DNA of 64,000 nt from the NCBI GenBank assembly GCA_003255065.1, contig QAOA01001011.1, positions 17,154 through 81,153 on the forward strand, in the 5' to 3' direction. The first letter of the stretch is position 1. Each line of letters starts with the position of its first letter. Shown in pieces: positions 10,874 to 22,661 of this stretch. Below the pieces are notes generated by a model. It worked only from the letters and a program-made list of their open reading frames with translations. It was not told the origin of the DNA and did no database searches. This stretch comes from Cercis canadensis (Eukaryota; Streptophyta; Magnoliopsida; Fabales; Fabaceae). The translations under genes were made by a program, and so were the position numbers.

Positions 10874-10904
10874 GTAGATAATCAACTATGAACTCACTTT
10901 TGTA
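10874..10904 (+). promoter_or_regulatory. Diverged DST-like element
   Basis: GTAGATAA replaces ATAGATTA, and TTTGTA follows at 10899-10904. This is the weakest match of the intact SAURs. Confidence 0.4.
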
Positions 10905-11207
10905 GGAATGGCATAGTCAAACATTGTAAACTTCTTCTTCTTTCCATTTTCCAGTGGATGTGGAAAGATGTACATCTAACAAAGAAATTCTTGAATACAG
11001 AATATTGCAGTTTACTTTTTAATCTTTATGATATAACTTGCTTTCTTAAAGTTTCCCATTCCTCTTTTTTCAATTTTTAGGTAATATGTTCTCCTTTAAC
11101 TTTGGTATATAAAATTGATTGCAGAATCATATTTTTTATTTTATATTTATGCAGGAATTTGGATAATGATCCTTTCCAGAATCATCTGGTGTTCTTCATA
11201 TATATTT

Positions 11208-12184
11208 CTTCATTGCAGACTAATCAACTGAGCTTTCTTTATTAAATTCATGAACAAATTCCCCTTTTGTTGTGACATTGAGATAGGCAACTACCTTAAT
11301 TATTCGGCTGATGGATCTACAATAAGTTCATAAATCTAGAACTTTCTTCAAACATTTTATGTTGCAGATTCCAATGTATCACCTTTCAGTTTATACATAC
11401 ATACATATATATACATGGTATAACTTCTGGTAGACATGTGACCAATAAATTTCTTGAAAGCTGTTGAATTTTTGAAAAATTATAGTAATGGTGTATGTGT
11501 GAGAGTGTGATTGGTAGATAAGAAGAATGATATTTAATTGGATAGGTGGAAGAAAGAGAAACGTGAGAAGTGGGAAGAGTCAAAACTTTGGATAGTTGAC
11601 TAGTACAAGATGTATTGGTTTCTCTTTCTTCCATGCTGATGACTTTAGTTATAGGGTATTATCTAGCATATGCTAGCTTACATTTTAACATACAANCTTC
11701 ATTGCAGACTAATCAGCTGAGCTTTCTTTATTAAATTCATGAACAAATTCCCATTTTGTTGTGACATTGAGATGGGCAACTACCTTAATTATTCGGCTGA
11801 TGGATCTACAATAAGTTCATAAATCTAGAACTTTCTTCAAACATTTTATGTTGCAGATTCCAATGTATCACCTTTCAGTTTATACATACATACATATATA
11901 TACATGGTATAACTTCTGGTAGACATGTAACCAATAAATTTCTTGAAAGCTGTTGAATTTTTGAAAAGTTATAGTAATGGTGTATGTGTGAGAGTGTGAT
12001 TGGTAGATAGGAAGAATGATATTTAATTGGATAGGTGGAAGAAAGAGAAACGTGAGAAATGGGAAGAGTCAAAACTTTGGATAGTTGACTAGTACAAGAT
12101 GTATTGGTTTCTCTTTCTTCCATGCTGATGACTTTAGTTATAGGGTACTAGCTAGCATATGCTAGCTTACATTTTAACATACAA
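11208..12184. repeat. Repeat pair around the N at 11696
   Basis: 11208-11695 and 11697-12184 are 488 bases each and almost identical, meeting at one N. The left piece carries the first 234 bases of the small LTR element's LTR (from 11,462), cut at the N. An unmerged contig overlap is likely. Confidence 0.8.
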
Positions 12185-13149
12185 GGATGCCTTTTTATTG
12201 GCAAGTTAACCGACCTTCAAAGTCGGTTTCTTTAGTTTCTAGGCTTTTCTAGTTAATAGCTTTGTTACCTAGATTTTTCTACTTGGGTCTAGTAGTCTAG
12301 ACACTTCTTTTTTTTACTTTTTGATTTTTCTTGATTTTTTTAGATTACTTTTTCAACACTTCCCCTTAATCTAGAAAAATCTTGAATTGCTAATGTTCTA
12401 TTGTAGTTGCCATGTAGAAATTTTGTTGCTACTTCTTTGTTCTCTCTGACTGCATGTGGCTTTGACAAATTTTTGAGAACTGCTGTTGTAGTTTGTCTTC
12501 TTAGGCTCTAAAATATGTGAGTGGGCCCGTCCAAAATTTTTATGTTGTGAAAAAGTGTTGTCTTCAGCCTGGGCTTGTACTTCAAGCTTTGAGCCTCAGA
12601 GGCCACAGGTCTCTCTCTTTTATTTATCGCCTGGACTTGTGCTCAATTTTAGAGCTTGAGTCTCAGAGGCCACAGGTCTGTGTAACATTTTACCTTGATC
12701 TTGGATCGAATTGGGTTGTTAAGCCATATGAGCTCTGATACCATGTTGAATTTTTGAAAAATGATAGTAATGATGTATGTGTGAGTGTGATTGGTAGATA
12801 AGAAGAATGATATTTAATTGGATAGGTGGAAGAAAGAGAAACGTGAGAAGTGGGAAGAGTCAAAACTTTGGATAGTTGACTAGTACAAGATGTATTGGTT
12901 TCTCTTTCTTCCATGCTGATGACTTTAGTTATAGGGTATTAGCTAGCATATGCTAGCTTACATTTTAACGTACAAGGATGCCTTTTTATAGGCAAGTTAA
13001 CCGACCTTCAAAGTCAGTTTCTTTAGTTTCTAGGCTTTTCTAGTTAATAGCTTTGTTACCTAGATTTTTCTACCTGGGTCAAGTAGTCTAAACACTTCTT
13101 TTTTTGACTTTTTGACTTTTCTTGATTTTTCTAGATTATTTTTTCAACA
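11951..13149 (-). mobile_element. TRIM-type miniature LTR retrotransposon
   Basis: A 1,199-base element with two LTRs (11,951-12,358 and 12,744-13,149, about 95% alike by eye) and a 385-base non-coding interior. The LTR ends are TG and CA. It is flanked by a perfect 5-base duplication AAAGC (11,946-11,950 and 13,150-13,154). Read on the - strand, the primer-binding site TGGTATCAGAGCTC (initiator methionine tRNA type) directly abuts the LTR at 12,730-12,743, and a purine tract lies at 12,359-12,373. It has no coding capacity, as usual for TRIMs, so it looks structurally whole. The paralogous unit B near 20,330 keeps the empty site with one AAAGC. The LTR difference suggests a fairly old but post-duplication insertion. 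Confidence 0.88.
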
Positions 13150-13762
13150 AAAGCATAATATTATAGTGGTTTTCGAATTTAATACTTGAATAATTCACAA
13201 ATACTTTCCGAACAGTTAGTAACCTATAATATTCCTTGTTTAGTATAGTATCTACTAAATATTTCTCATATCACCCATATTAAACACCTGATCACCTTTT
13301 CCTTCTAAGCTAGTAAGAGTATACAGCTATGTGATGAATTTAAACAAAATCAATATTATTTTTCTTAAAAGAAATACATACAAGACCAAGATGCCAAAAT
13401 ACAAAACATGAAAAAATAGCATCCACTCACTGCAGATTCCAACGATAATAACTTTAATTTAAGTTATATAGACAATTCATGAAAGCATGTTTAATGCGAA
13501 AGACAGAAGTAGACCCTCACATTAAATGAAAATCCGGCATAGCCCTTTCAGATTGCAGAAAACCTTGGAGATAAAGATATATCATTACAGCATGTCTACC
13601 ACAACACATGTGAGATCTTACAAGGCTGAAAGATAAGGTTAATTTGATCTGTACAACTCTTTTCTAATTTCAACTGGGAAATGTACGTGTTGTCATTAGT
13701 CCTAGAAGGTGGGACATATATTCACAAATATAACTTGTTGATGAAGTCTAAGACAACACCAT

Positions 13763-13864
13763 GTGATCTCTTATGAGCTCTTGTCTCGAAGTAGACCCAA
13801 GCACAAAGGCCTTCCAACATTCAGGTAGCCAATGGTTTCCCACAAATCTTTCCATCTATATATA
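13763..13864 (+). promoter_or_regulatory. Promoter of the SAUR at 13985
   Basis: CATGTG sits near 13,760, TGTCTC at 13782-13787, and TATATATA at 13857-13864. Confidence 0.6.
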
Positions 13865-13984
13865 CTCCTAGTTTTATGCATTTAGAAGCAACACAAATCT
13901 TTCTCATCCTTAAGCATCAAAATTCAAAAGACTTCCTTCATATACACAATCCTTTTAGACCATTCTCTTCTTACAGATAGAACA

Positions 13985-14263
13985 ATGGGTTTTCGTTTAC
14001 CAGGTATTAGAAGAGTTTCATTTTCTGCAAACCGTGCATCTACAAAAGCTGTGGATGTTCCAAAGGGCTATCTTGCAGTCTACGTTGGGGGGGAAATGAA
14101 GCGGTTCGTGATTCCCATATCATACTTGAACCAACCTGCATTCCAAGATTTGTTGAGTCAAGCTGAGGATGAATTCGGTTATGATCATCCCATGGGCTGT
14201 CTCACAATACCCTGCAGAGAAGATTTCTTCCTAAGTATCACTTCTAGCTTGAATGGGTGCTAG
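13985..14263 (+). CDS. SAUR family auxin-responsive protein
   Basis: An intronless 92-residue SAUR with the N-terminal linker [17 protein letters not shown] shared with the copies at 2,454 and 21,172. The core is whole, but several normally constant places are changed: YVGGEMK has Gly for Glu, [11 protein letters not shown] has Cys for the second Gly, and EDFF has Phe for Val. These changes are not in the sister at 21,172, so this copy may be under weaker constraint. The frame is open and the promoter and 3' DST words are intact. Confidence 0.88.
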   Translation: MGFRLPGIRRVSFSANRASTKAVDVPKGYLAVYVGGEMKRFVIPISYLNQPAFQDLLSQAEDEFGYDHPMGCLTIPCREDFFLSITSSLNGC

Positions 14264-14283
14264 CCCATAAAGTGAAGACTGAC

Positions 14284-14308
14284 ATAGATTAGTTAACACA
14301 ATTTTGTA
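14284..14308 (+). promoter_or_regulatory. DST-like mRNA instability element
   Basis: ATAGATTA at 14284-14291 and TTTGTA at 14303-14308 after the stop codon. Confidence 0.6.
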
Positions 14309-14309
14309 A

Positions 14310-15940
14310 AGCTAGATATTGATTAACTTCTAAATTTTTTTTCCTTCTTTTTATATCTTCTTTGGAAATGTACAAAGACCTATATGTAATCAGAAATTTA
14401 TCAGACAGAATCACAGTTAAACATTCATCTTATTATGGCTGAAAAGTTTTTTCATTCATCAAGTTATCTAAATGTATCATTTTGGATCCACTGAGATCCC
14501 TATCCATATGATCATTCATGGAGTAAAATCCACTGAAGAATTTACTTATTTATGTTTCCCTAGGTCCCAAAAGCTTTTGTAACAAAATGCAATTAAATTC
14601 TTGGAGACTCTCAATAAGATTTACAGAATAATTCTATAAAAATACAAAATGACTTTTCTTCTCTATTGAGTAATTATATTTTATAAAGGAGGAGTTTTTT
14701 CTTTTTTTCTTTTTTTTTTTAACCAGTCTTCAATGGAAGTATCCCAAATTTTAAATAGAGAGATTTGATCTTTGTGGTCTGCTGTGGTATTGTCTATGAT
14801 CTTTGTGGACCTAGGACTTGGGTTTGATTTAACTCTTTGGTGCACTGTGGCCACTTGAGAGAGTCCTACTATATATTAAAATCTGTGGACCAAGGGCTTG
14901 GATTTGATTTAACTCTTCTATTGTCTGGCTCAAGAAGCATCATCACATGAGCTTGTTAGATATGCTGGTCTCCACTAATCAGATATCATGAAAAATTTTA
15001 ACGATCTCGGTGGTAGAAGATATCTTTCATTTTTGGAAGAAAGAAAAGAAAAATCCTGATCCTCATAGATTAGATGATCACCCAGAGTGGGTTTCATATC
15101 AATGTTACATATTTCATCCAGATAACATACACTGGAGTATCAAATTTCTTGCTCACAGTGCCAAAAACCAGTGTTAAGTTCTGAAGTCAAACTTGTTCTT
15201 CTTTCATTGTGAGGTCATTGGCTCATGCTACAATCAACAAAGGGAAGAACTAAAAAGTAAAGTTCATTACTTCTTCCCCCAAGTAAAATATAATTTCTGC
15301 AATATCAATTATAGAAAGCAAGTTGATTCCTCAAGTTTCCTCTTACATAAGGGCACAATTTATTCGAGCTGGTTTGACAGATATTCACAAACTGGAATTC
15401 TATCAGCTAACTATTGTCACATGCAGACCAAATCACAACAATTCCTATCAATTCTTGGTATAAATTTGGAGAACAAGTTTTATAGAGACTTGTCTGAATA
15501 GAATATGTTGGCCTACTAATGGGGCCAAATCTCATGCTTTCTTCACAGGCTGTTGTCTGACAATCTGTTACATAAAATATTTTCGTGATGCTGGCTAATT
15601 ATTATCATACTTTTATACTGGTTCTCCTCTTGCCTACTAATAATATGATTTTAAAGGCTATCAACCAGATGCTGCTCATGGTTTATAGACAATGTTGGTT
15701 TCTTGTTATATATCAGTTGTGCAATCAATATGAAGAAAACATCAAACATGTGTGATGTACAAAGTATGTCTACTAAATGGAGTAGCTATATTACAATACA
15801 TATAACAAACATTGGGCTTCACCTCTGTAGACATCTTTGATTTCAAGTGGGGAACTCTGTTGGCCATTATTTCAGAAGGTAGGGTATGGACTGTCATTTA
15901 ATTTCTTGATCCTCAAGAGAGACCTGTGAGACAATACCAT
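14310..15940. other. Intergenic region, unit A
   Basis: No credible gene. The sequence matches 21,490-22,418 and 26,851-27,520 of unit B, and 15,253-15,265 is the empty target site (one AGTTC) of the copia element found there. An open frame at 15,193-15,501 has no recognisable family and lies in this paralogous spacer. Confidence 0.6.
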
Positions 15941-16018
15941 GTGAACTTTCATGACCTCTTGTCTCTCATTAGATCCCATCATATAGCTTCTTCAACAATC
16001 ATTTCAACCGTATATATA
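15940..16018 (+). promoter_or_regulatory. Promoter of the SAUR at 16130
   Basis: CATGTG precedes TGTCTC at 15960-15965, then ATCCCATCA and TATATATA at 16011-16018. Confidence 0.55.
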
Positions 16019-16129
16019 TGCATTCATTTTTTAGTTCACAAGCACCACAACAAAGCATTTGCATCCCGAACCATCAAAATTTAGATTGTTTCACATCATT
16101 TGGCTCTTCCTGAAGATAAACATAAACCA

Positions 16130-16393
16130 ATGGGTCTCCATTTACCTGCTATTCTACGGGCTGCATACACTTCAAAATCTCTTCAAGTACCAAAGGGCTA
16201 CCTAGCAGTCTATATTGGAGAGAAAATGAAGCGGTTCGTGATTCCCATCTCATACTTGAACCAACCTTTATTTCAAGAATTACTTTGTCAAGCTGAAGAA
16301 GAATTCGGATATGGTCATCCAATGGGTGGTCTTACAATTCCTTACAAGGAACATGTGTTCTTAGATATCACTTCTGGCTTGAATGGGCTATAG
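16130..16393 (+). CDS. SAUR family protein with altered conserved residues
   Basis: An 87-residue SAUR starting [20 protein letters not shown]. The frame stays open upstream to 16,100 but only from a TTG, so the ATG at 16130 is used. The paralogue at 27,721 in unit B differs at four residues. Three of them here hit constant positions: YIGEK for YVGEK, YGHPM for YDHPM, and IPYKEH for IPCKEH, where the Cys is present in all other intact copies. The protein may be impaired. The frame, promoter and DST words are intact, so it is listed as a gene rather than a pseudogene. Confidence 0.8.
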   Translation: MGLHLPAILRAAYTSKSLQVPKGYLAVYIGEKMKRFVIPISYLNQPLFQELLCQAEEEFGYGHPMGGLTIPYKEHVFLDITSGLNGL

Positions 16394-16414
16394 ATCATAT
16401 TTTAGGCAACTGAG

Positions 16415-16439
16415 ATAGATTAGAAGAGACAGTTTTGTA
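16415..16439 (+). promoter_or_regulatory. DST-like mRNA instability element
   Basis: ATAGATTA at 16415-16422 and TTTGTA at 16434-16439. Confidence 0.6.
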
Positions 16440-16449
16440 GGCATTACTT

Positions 16450-17600
16450 TTATCTTTGTAAAGAATTCTTTTGTTATCCTTTGTTGTCAATTGTAAAAAA
16501 TTTCTACCGGAACTGAAAGAGAAATTCTGTGTAACTCTGTTGTTTTTTACTTTTGGTCAAATCTCTATGAACTCAACAAGTCATAAAGCTCTCTCCACCC
16601 CAAAAAAAGAAAAATTTGCAACTTCTGCACTGCAATAGAGATGTTGTTAACTGTTAAGTATGACAAGACAAGTAATTAATAGATTTGGTAATTCCTCTAG
16701 AAAAGACAACTGGCAAGCAAGCTTGACCATTTTCACTGAAATTGTTTCTTTGAAAGGAGCAACAGCAAGGCTGATTCCTCCAAGATTGGTCAGAATTAGC
16801 ACCTCCGAAAGAAGGAATATGTAATTACTATGAAGAAAATAAGTGGCATTGACCTATGGTTTTCAAGAATTTAATAGTTAACTTTATGAAGGTTAGCGTT
16901 AAGGTAATTAGCATCTATGACTACACGTCTTTTGCAACTTTCCAACTATAATGGTTTAAATCTACCAACTTCCATAAGTTTAAGAAGCATGTATATTCCA
17001 ATTCGAACTAAGTAATTCTTATAAGNCCTTTCTCCTTTAAACATAAATTTCAAAATTCATTTATCTGTGCTGTATATATCAGATTTTAGTGCAAATATTT
17101 TTCTGGTAGGGCAATAAAAATTCATAGGCTATCTTTTACTTTATATTGCTATTGAAAGCCAATTAAAAAAAAATTAGACAAACAAATCTTTACAAATACT
17201 TTATGGCAATAATTTTGCTATTTGAATGGATTGGTTGGCTCTTTTGTGGGGCTATAACTCATTCATTTCTTACCCGGTTCTGTCCTACAATTATAAGTAC
17301 TGAAATTTTGCTAGTAGTATTAGTTAGGTTGGGATCATGTCTAGACTATGATTTAATAGCTATCAACTAGATGTCATGGTTTATGGATTAGAATTTATTA
17401 TTTAGTACTAGTAGCTATCAGCTGCCTAATCAATATGAAGACAAAATGGATATGTTTGGAGCATGTCTGCAACATGAAAACTATTCCCTTTCATTGGTTA
17501 AAAAATTATTAAGCTCTCAGCTATACAGATAGCTTGCTCTTTCATTTTCAACTGGTAATTGTGCTGGAAGATGATCCTAAAGGTGGGACATGCATTCCCT
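16450..17600. other. Intergenic region with a doubtful contig join
   Basis: No gene is seen. The paralogous spacer in unit B is 28,040-29,060. About 160 bases before the N at 17,026 do not fit that paralogue but match 4,996-5,155, so the join may be chimeric. Confidence 0.55.
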
Positions 17601-17642
17601 AACCTCCAGTAACCATCAATAGAGAGACTTCTAAGACAATGC

Positions 17643-17721
17643 CATGTGAACTCTCAAGAGCTCTTGTCTCTCCCTTGACCCCATCACATACAACACTCAC
17701 CATTGTGTTAATCTATATATA
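17643..17721 (+). promoter_or_regulatory. Promoter of the SAUR at 17847
   Basis: CATGTG at 17643-17648, TGTCTC at 17665-17670, a GACCCCATCACA word after it, and TATATATA at 17714-17721. Confidence 0.65.
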
Positions 17722-17846
17722 CTCATCATTGTGTTCAAAAGAACCAAGAGTCATTTGCATCCTCAGCAGCAGAATTCAAATATTTCTTTCTTATACAAGT
17801 CCTTTTAGATCATTGTATTGTTCTTTCTGTGGAGAGACACAGAGCA

Positions 17847-18125
17847 ATGCGTTTCCGCTTATCTGGTATTAGAAGGGCATCATTTACTGCATCCCAAGCA
17901 GCTTCCAAATCTGTTGAAGTCCCAAAAGGCTACCTTGCAGTTTATGTTGGAGAGGAAATGAAGCGGTTCGTCATTCCCATATCATACTTGAACCAACCTT
18001 TATTCCAAGAATTATTAAGCCAAGCTGAAGAAGAGTTTGGATATGATCATCCCATGGGTGGTCTCACAATTCCTTGCACAGAGGATGTGTTTGTAGACCT
18101 CACTTCTTGTTTGAATGGGCAATAA
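17847..18125 (+). CDS. SAUR family auxin-responsive protein
   Basis: An intronless 92-residue SAUR. The frame is open from a GTG at 17,829, but the position-matched start is ATG 17847. It begins [13 protein letters not shown] where the sisters read [13 protein letters not shown], so two changes fall in the shared opening. The core [20 protein letters not shown] and [11 protein letters not shown] is whole, and the tail is DLTSCLNGQ. The copy at 29,316 is its partner in unit B; 33,664, 35,724 and 37,785 belong to the same subtype (linker [12 protein letters not shown]). Confidence 0.92.
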   Translation: MRFRLSGIRRASFTASQAASKSVEVPKGYLAVYVGEEMKRFVIPISYLNQPLFQELLSQAEEEFGYDHPMGGLTIPCTEDVFVDLTSCLNGQ

Positions 18126-18152
18126 AGCATTCTGAAGAGTGAAGACACTGAG

Positions 18153-18176
18153 ATAGATTAGTGAGACAATTTTGTA
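18153..18176 (+). promoter_or_regulatory. DST-like mRNA instability element
   Basis: ATAGATTA at 18153-18160 and TTTGTA at 18171-18176. Confidence 0.6.
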
Positions 18177-18179
18177 CAG

Positions 18180-19440
18180 AAGGCACTTTCTTTTCTTGGG
18201 AAGATTTTCCCTTTTCCATTTCTTTTTACCCTTCCCCTGGAATTGGAAAATTTCTATATAAAGAGAGACACAATTTTCTTTACCTTTTTGTCTAATCTCA
18301 ATGACTTCTAATATATGGAATATCATTGTCATATATCAATTAATTTACACAATTGTGCATTAATTTCTAATGGAGAGTAGAACAGTAATTCTTTTGCAGC
18401 CTATAGTACCATACTTTAATCTATACCCTTGCACCAATCATGGAACTCAAACATTTTCCCTGAGTTAGCCTTAGCAACTCTCTACTAGACTCTTCTATAT
18501 TATGTGGTTCATTTGGTTCCTGGTTTCAGCACCATAGAACAAATATCAGATGTAATTCTCCTACGTTAGTGCTCCCTCCCATTTAATTATCACTTAAAAG
18601 TATGGGCCCCATTTCCTATTGTTGGTAATCTAATCCTCATTTGGCCTAGTCAAGTAACATCATCACAAGTAACCTAATGCTCTATTTGCCTAGTCAAGTG
18701 ATTTTGAAGCATCCCACTGCAAAATTAAATATGGTATTAGTGAATACTGATCACCTGTCAGTGAGACTCTAATCCATGCTATATGCTTTTTTTCTCACCT
18801 ATGTTATTTGAAAAAATTGGATCTTCAACTGTATGTTAATATTGAAGAGATAACATACTTCATAGGTTAACCATCAGTTAACTGTCTAACTTAATTGTCA
18901 TGGAATTGAGTTTTCAAGTCAAATATATGCTTCTTTCATTCTAAGGAAATTGAACTTTCTGAAATTACAAACAGGAAGAATTGAAAAGAAAATGTCATTG
19001 GTTATTTGGTCAAGGGAAACTTACTTTCAGAATGCTCTGACTCTATTTTTTCCCCTCACATTTATTGTTTAAACAGCACAGAAGAAGACAGTTCACGGAT
19101 GTTTAGCAGAGTGTCACAAATTCAAGTTCAATTGGCACAATATTTTCATCAAACTATTAACCAAGAAAAAGTCTAAATCATCAAAGTTGCATATCAGCTT
19201 CAGTTTTAAAGAACCAATTTTAAAGCATGTTGGCCTATTTGAAGGGTAAACCTCAACTATTCTTCATGGTATGTTTCCTTACAATTCTGGCTAGTGATCA
19301 TCATATGTCTATTGAGTATGTCTAGAACACCACATGTCAGGTTTTACATGGCTGAAACAAAGTTCAGGCTTGAACTGTAAACCTCTCTTTAATATCAAGT
19401 AGGCATCTGTCCTAGAAGGTGGGACATGTATTCTAAAATA
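18180..19440. other. Intergenic tail of unit A
   Basis: Matches 29,650-30,910 closely. No gene is visible on either strand. Confidence 0.6.
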
Positions 19441-19441
19441 T

Positions 19442-19582
19442 TACTTGAATTAACCTTCATTTCAAGATTTGCTGAGTTAAACTAAACAAGAATTTGGATA
19501 TGATCATCCAATGGATGGCCTCAAAATTCCTTGCTCAGAAGATGTCTTCCTCGAGATCACTTCTCGCTTGCAAAGATCATAA
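19442..19582 (+). pseudogene. 3' half of a SAUR at the duplication junction
   Basis: Forty-seven codons starting at the TACTTG of the core (YLN) and ending EITSRLQRS, as in the SAUR at 10,609. The 5' half is absent because the sequence to the left is upstream flank of another SAUR block. Two in-frame TAA stops stand where the intact gene has CAA and CAA, and [11 protein letters not shown] has two changes in a constant stretch. It was made by the exchange that produced the tandem duplication and decayed afterwards. Confidence 0.85.
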
Positions 19583-19733
19583 AGGAGAAGACCGATATGT
19601 AGATAATCAATGATGAACTCACTTTTGTAGGAATGACATAATCAAACATTGCAAACTTCTTCATCTTTCCATTTTGCATTGGATGTGGAAAGATGTACAT
19701 CTAACAAAGAAATTCGTGAATACTGAATATTAC

Positions 19734-20046
19734 AGTTTACTTTTTAATCTCTATGATATAACTTGGTTTCTTAAAGTTTCCCATTCCTCTTTTTTCAATT
19801 TTTAGGTAATATGCACTCCTTTAACTTTGGTATATAAAATTGATTGTAGAATTATACTTTTTTATATTTTATTTATGCATGAATTTGGANAGTTTACTTT
19901 TTAATCTCTATGATATAACTAGGTTTCTTAAAGTTTCCCATTCCTCTTTTTTCAATTTTTAGGTAATATGCACTCCTTTAACTTTGGTATATAAAATTGA
20001 TTGTAGAATTATACTTTTTTATATTTTATTTATGCATGAATTTGGA
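19734..20046. repeat. Repeat pair around the N at 19890
   Basis: 19734-19889 and 19891-20046 are 156 bases each and nearly identical, meeting at one N; an unmerged overlap is likely. Confidence 0.75.
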
Positions 20047-20944
20047 TAATGATCCTTTCCAGAATCATCTGGTGTTCTTCATATATATTTCTTCATTGCA
20101 GAATCAGCTGAGCTTTCTTTATTAAATTCAAGAACAAATTCCCATTTTGTTCTGACAATGAGGTGGGAAACTACCTTAATTATTCGGCTGATGGATCTAC
20201 AATAAGTTCATAAATCTAGAACTTTCTTCAAACGTTTTATATTGCAGATTCCAATGTATCACTTTTCAGTTTATACATACATACATATATATACATGGTA
20301 CAACTTCTGGTAGCCATGTAACCAATAAATTTCATGAAAGCATAACATTATAGTGGTTTTCTATTTTAGTACTTGAATAATTTACAGATACTTTCCAAAC
20401 AGTTAGTAACCTATAATATGCCTTGTTTAGCACAGTACTCTGCTAAATATTTCTCATATCACCCACATTAAACACTTGATCACCTTTTACTTCTAAGCTA
20501 GTAAAAATAAAGAGCTATGTGATGAATTTTAAAAAAATCAATATTATTTTTCTTAAAAAAAGTACATACAAAACCAGGATGTCAAAATCCAAAAAACGAA
20601 AAAATAGCATCTACTCAGTGCAGATTCCAAATATGATAACTTTAATTTAGGTTACATAGACAACTCATGAAAGCATGTTTAATGTGAGGACAGAGGTAGA
20701 CCCTCACATTAAATGAAAATCTGGCATAGCCCTTTCGTTTGTAGAAAACCTTGTAAGATATAGATATCTCATTAAAGCATGTCTACAACAACACATGTGA
20801 GGTCTTACAAGGCTGAAAGATAAGGTTAATTTGATCTGTACAACTCTTTTCTAATTTCAAGTAGGAAATGTGTTGTCATTAGTCCTAGAAGGTGGGACAT
20901 ATATTCACAAATATAACTTGTTGATGAAGTCTAAGACAACACCA

Positions 20945-21051
20945 TGTGATCTCTTATGAGCTCTTGTCTCTAAGTAGACCCAATCACAAAGGCCTTCCAA
21001 CTATCATTCAAGTAGCCAACGGTTTCCCACAAATCTTTCCATCTATATATA
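20945..21051 (+). promoter_or_regulatory. Promoter of the SAUR at 21172
   Basis: CATGTG near 20,943-20,948, TGTCTC at 20965-20970, and TATATATA at 21044-21051. Confidence 0.6.
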
Positions 21052-21171
21052 CTCCTAGTTTTATGCATTTAGAAGCAACACAAATCTTTCTCATCCTTAA
21101 GCATCAAAATTCAAAAGACTTCCTACTTATACACAATCTTTTTTGACCATTCTCTTCTTACAGATAGAACA

Positions 21172-21450
21172 ATGGGTTTTCGTTTACCAGGTATTAGAAG
21201 AGTTTCATTTTCTGCAAACCATGCATCTACAAAAGCTGTGGATGTTCCAAAGGGCTATCTTGCAGTCTATGTTGGGGAGAAAATGAAGCGGTTTGTGATC
21301 CCCATATCATACTTGAACCAACCTGCATTCCAAGATTTGTTGAGTCAAGCAGAGGATGAATTCGGTTATGATCATCCCAAGGGCGGTCTCACAATACCTT
21401 GCAGAGAAGATGTCTTCCTAAGTATCTCTTCTAGCTTGAATGGGTGCTAA
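21172..21450 (+). CDS. SAUR family auxin-responsive protein
   Basis: A 92-residue intronless SAUR, the unit-B partner of 13,985. The core is [21 protein letters not shown] and lacks the Gly and Phe changes of its partner. One unusual residue is Lys in [11 protein letters not shown], where nearly all copies have Met. The tail is SISSSLNGC. Start at ATG 21172 follows the shared leader. Confidence 0.9.
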   Translation: MGFRLPGIRRVSFSANHASTKAVDVPKGYLAVYVGEKMKRFVIPISYLNQPAFQDLLSQAEDEFGYDHPKGGLTIPCREDVFLSISSSLNGC

Positions 21451-21470
21451 CCCATAGTGTGAAGACTGAC

Positions 21471-21495
21471 ATAGAGTAGTTAACACAATTTTGTA
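21471..21495 (+). promoter_or_regulatory. DST-like element with one change
   Basis: ATAGAGTA (one base off) at 21471-21478 and TTTGTA at 21490-21495. Confidence 0.5.
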
Positions 21496-22418
21496 AAGCA
21501 AGATATTGCTTACCTTCTAAAAATTTTCCTTCTTTCTTATATCTTCTTTGGAAATGTACAAAGATCTATATGTAATCAGAGATTTATCAAACAGAATCAC
21601 AGTTAAACATTCATCTTATCATGGCGCAAAAGTTATTTCTTTCATGAAGTTATATCAATGTATCATATTGGATCCAATGAGATCCCTATCCATATGATCA
21701 TTCATGGAGTAAAATCCAATGAAGAATTTACTTATTTATGTTTTCCTGGTCCCCAAAAGCTTTTGTAGCAAAATGCAAGTAAATTCTTTGAGACTCTCAA
21801 TAAGATTTGCAGAATAATTCTATGATAATACAAAATGAATTTTCTTCTCTATTGAGTAATTATATTTACAAAGGAGGAGTGTTTTTTTTTATTTTGTTAA
21901 CCAGTCTTCAATGGAATTATACCAAAATTTAAATGGGGAGATTTGATCTTTGTGGTCTGCTATGGTATTGTCTATGATCTTTGTGGACCAAGGACTTGGG
22001 TTTGATTTAAGTCTTTGGTGCACTGTGGCCACTAGAAGAGTCCTATTATATATTTAAATCTTTGTGGACCATGGGCTTAGATTTGATTTAACTCTTCTAT
22101 TGTCTGGCTCAAGAAGCATCATCACATGAGCTTGTTAGATATGCTGGTCTCCACTAATTAGATATCATAAAAAAAAAAAAAAATTACCAATCTCAGTGGT
22201 AGAAGATATTGTTCATTTTTGGAAGGAAGACAAGGAAAATCCTGATCCTCATAGATTAGATGATCACTCAGAGTGGGTCTCATATACATGTTACATATTT
22301 CTTGCTCACAGTACCAAAAACCGGTGTTAAGTTCTGAAGTTAAATTTGTTCTTCTTTCATTGTGGGGTCATTGGTTCATGCTACAATCAACAAAGAGAAG
22401 AACTAAAAATTAAAGTTC

Positions 22419-22661
22419 TGACCAAAGAGGCTATAAGAATGAATCCTCTTTCTTAATCTTTAGAGAACAAATTTACAGAATATTTATAGGCTGAAGCTAT
22501 CCTAATTCTAGGAAGTAAATAAGGAAATATGGAGGAAATTACTCCTCACCTACAAAGGCTAATAACTAGGAAATTACAATCAATTACAATATTACATCAA
22601 ATGCTAATTCCTATCAATCACTGAAAGTGATTTCTGTCAATCACCAAGATTCTCTCTAACA
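22419..22661 (-). repeat. 3' LTR of the copia element
   Basis: TG and CA ends, next to the purine tract on the inner side and the AGTTC duplication outside. Confidence 0.88.

Larger units (their letters stand above)
10718..19447. repeat. Tandem segmental duplication, unit A
   Basis: Starts inside the SAUR at 10,609 and ends at 19,447. Nearly every landmark recurs in the same order in 19,443-30,915: SAUR 3' half, CATA microsatellite, SAUR 13,985, SAUR 16,130, SAUR 17,847 and the long tail to 19,440. Removing the small LTR element and the assembly overlap leaves about 7.0 kb. By eye the copies differ by a few percent, more in places. Confidence 0.75.

Noticed and set aside
11386-12914. Three similar - strand open frames starting MEERETNTSC
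   Set aside because: They lie within LTR copies of the TRIM and read through flank; repetition of the DNA, not of a protein, explains them.
15193-15501. 102-codon open frame
   Set aside because: No recognisable domain, and not preserved as such in the paralogous spacer of unit B.
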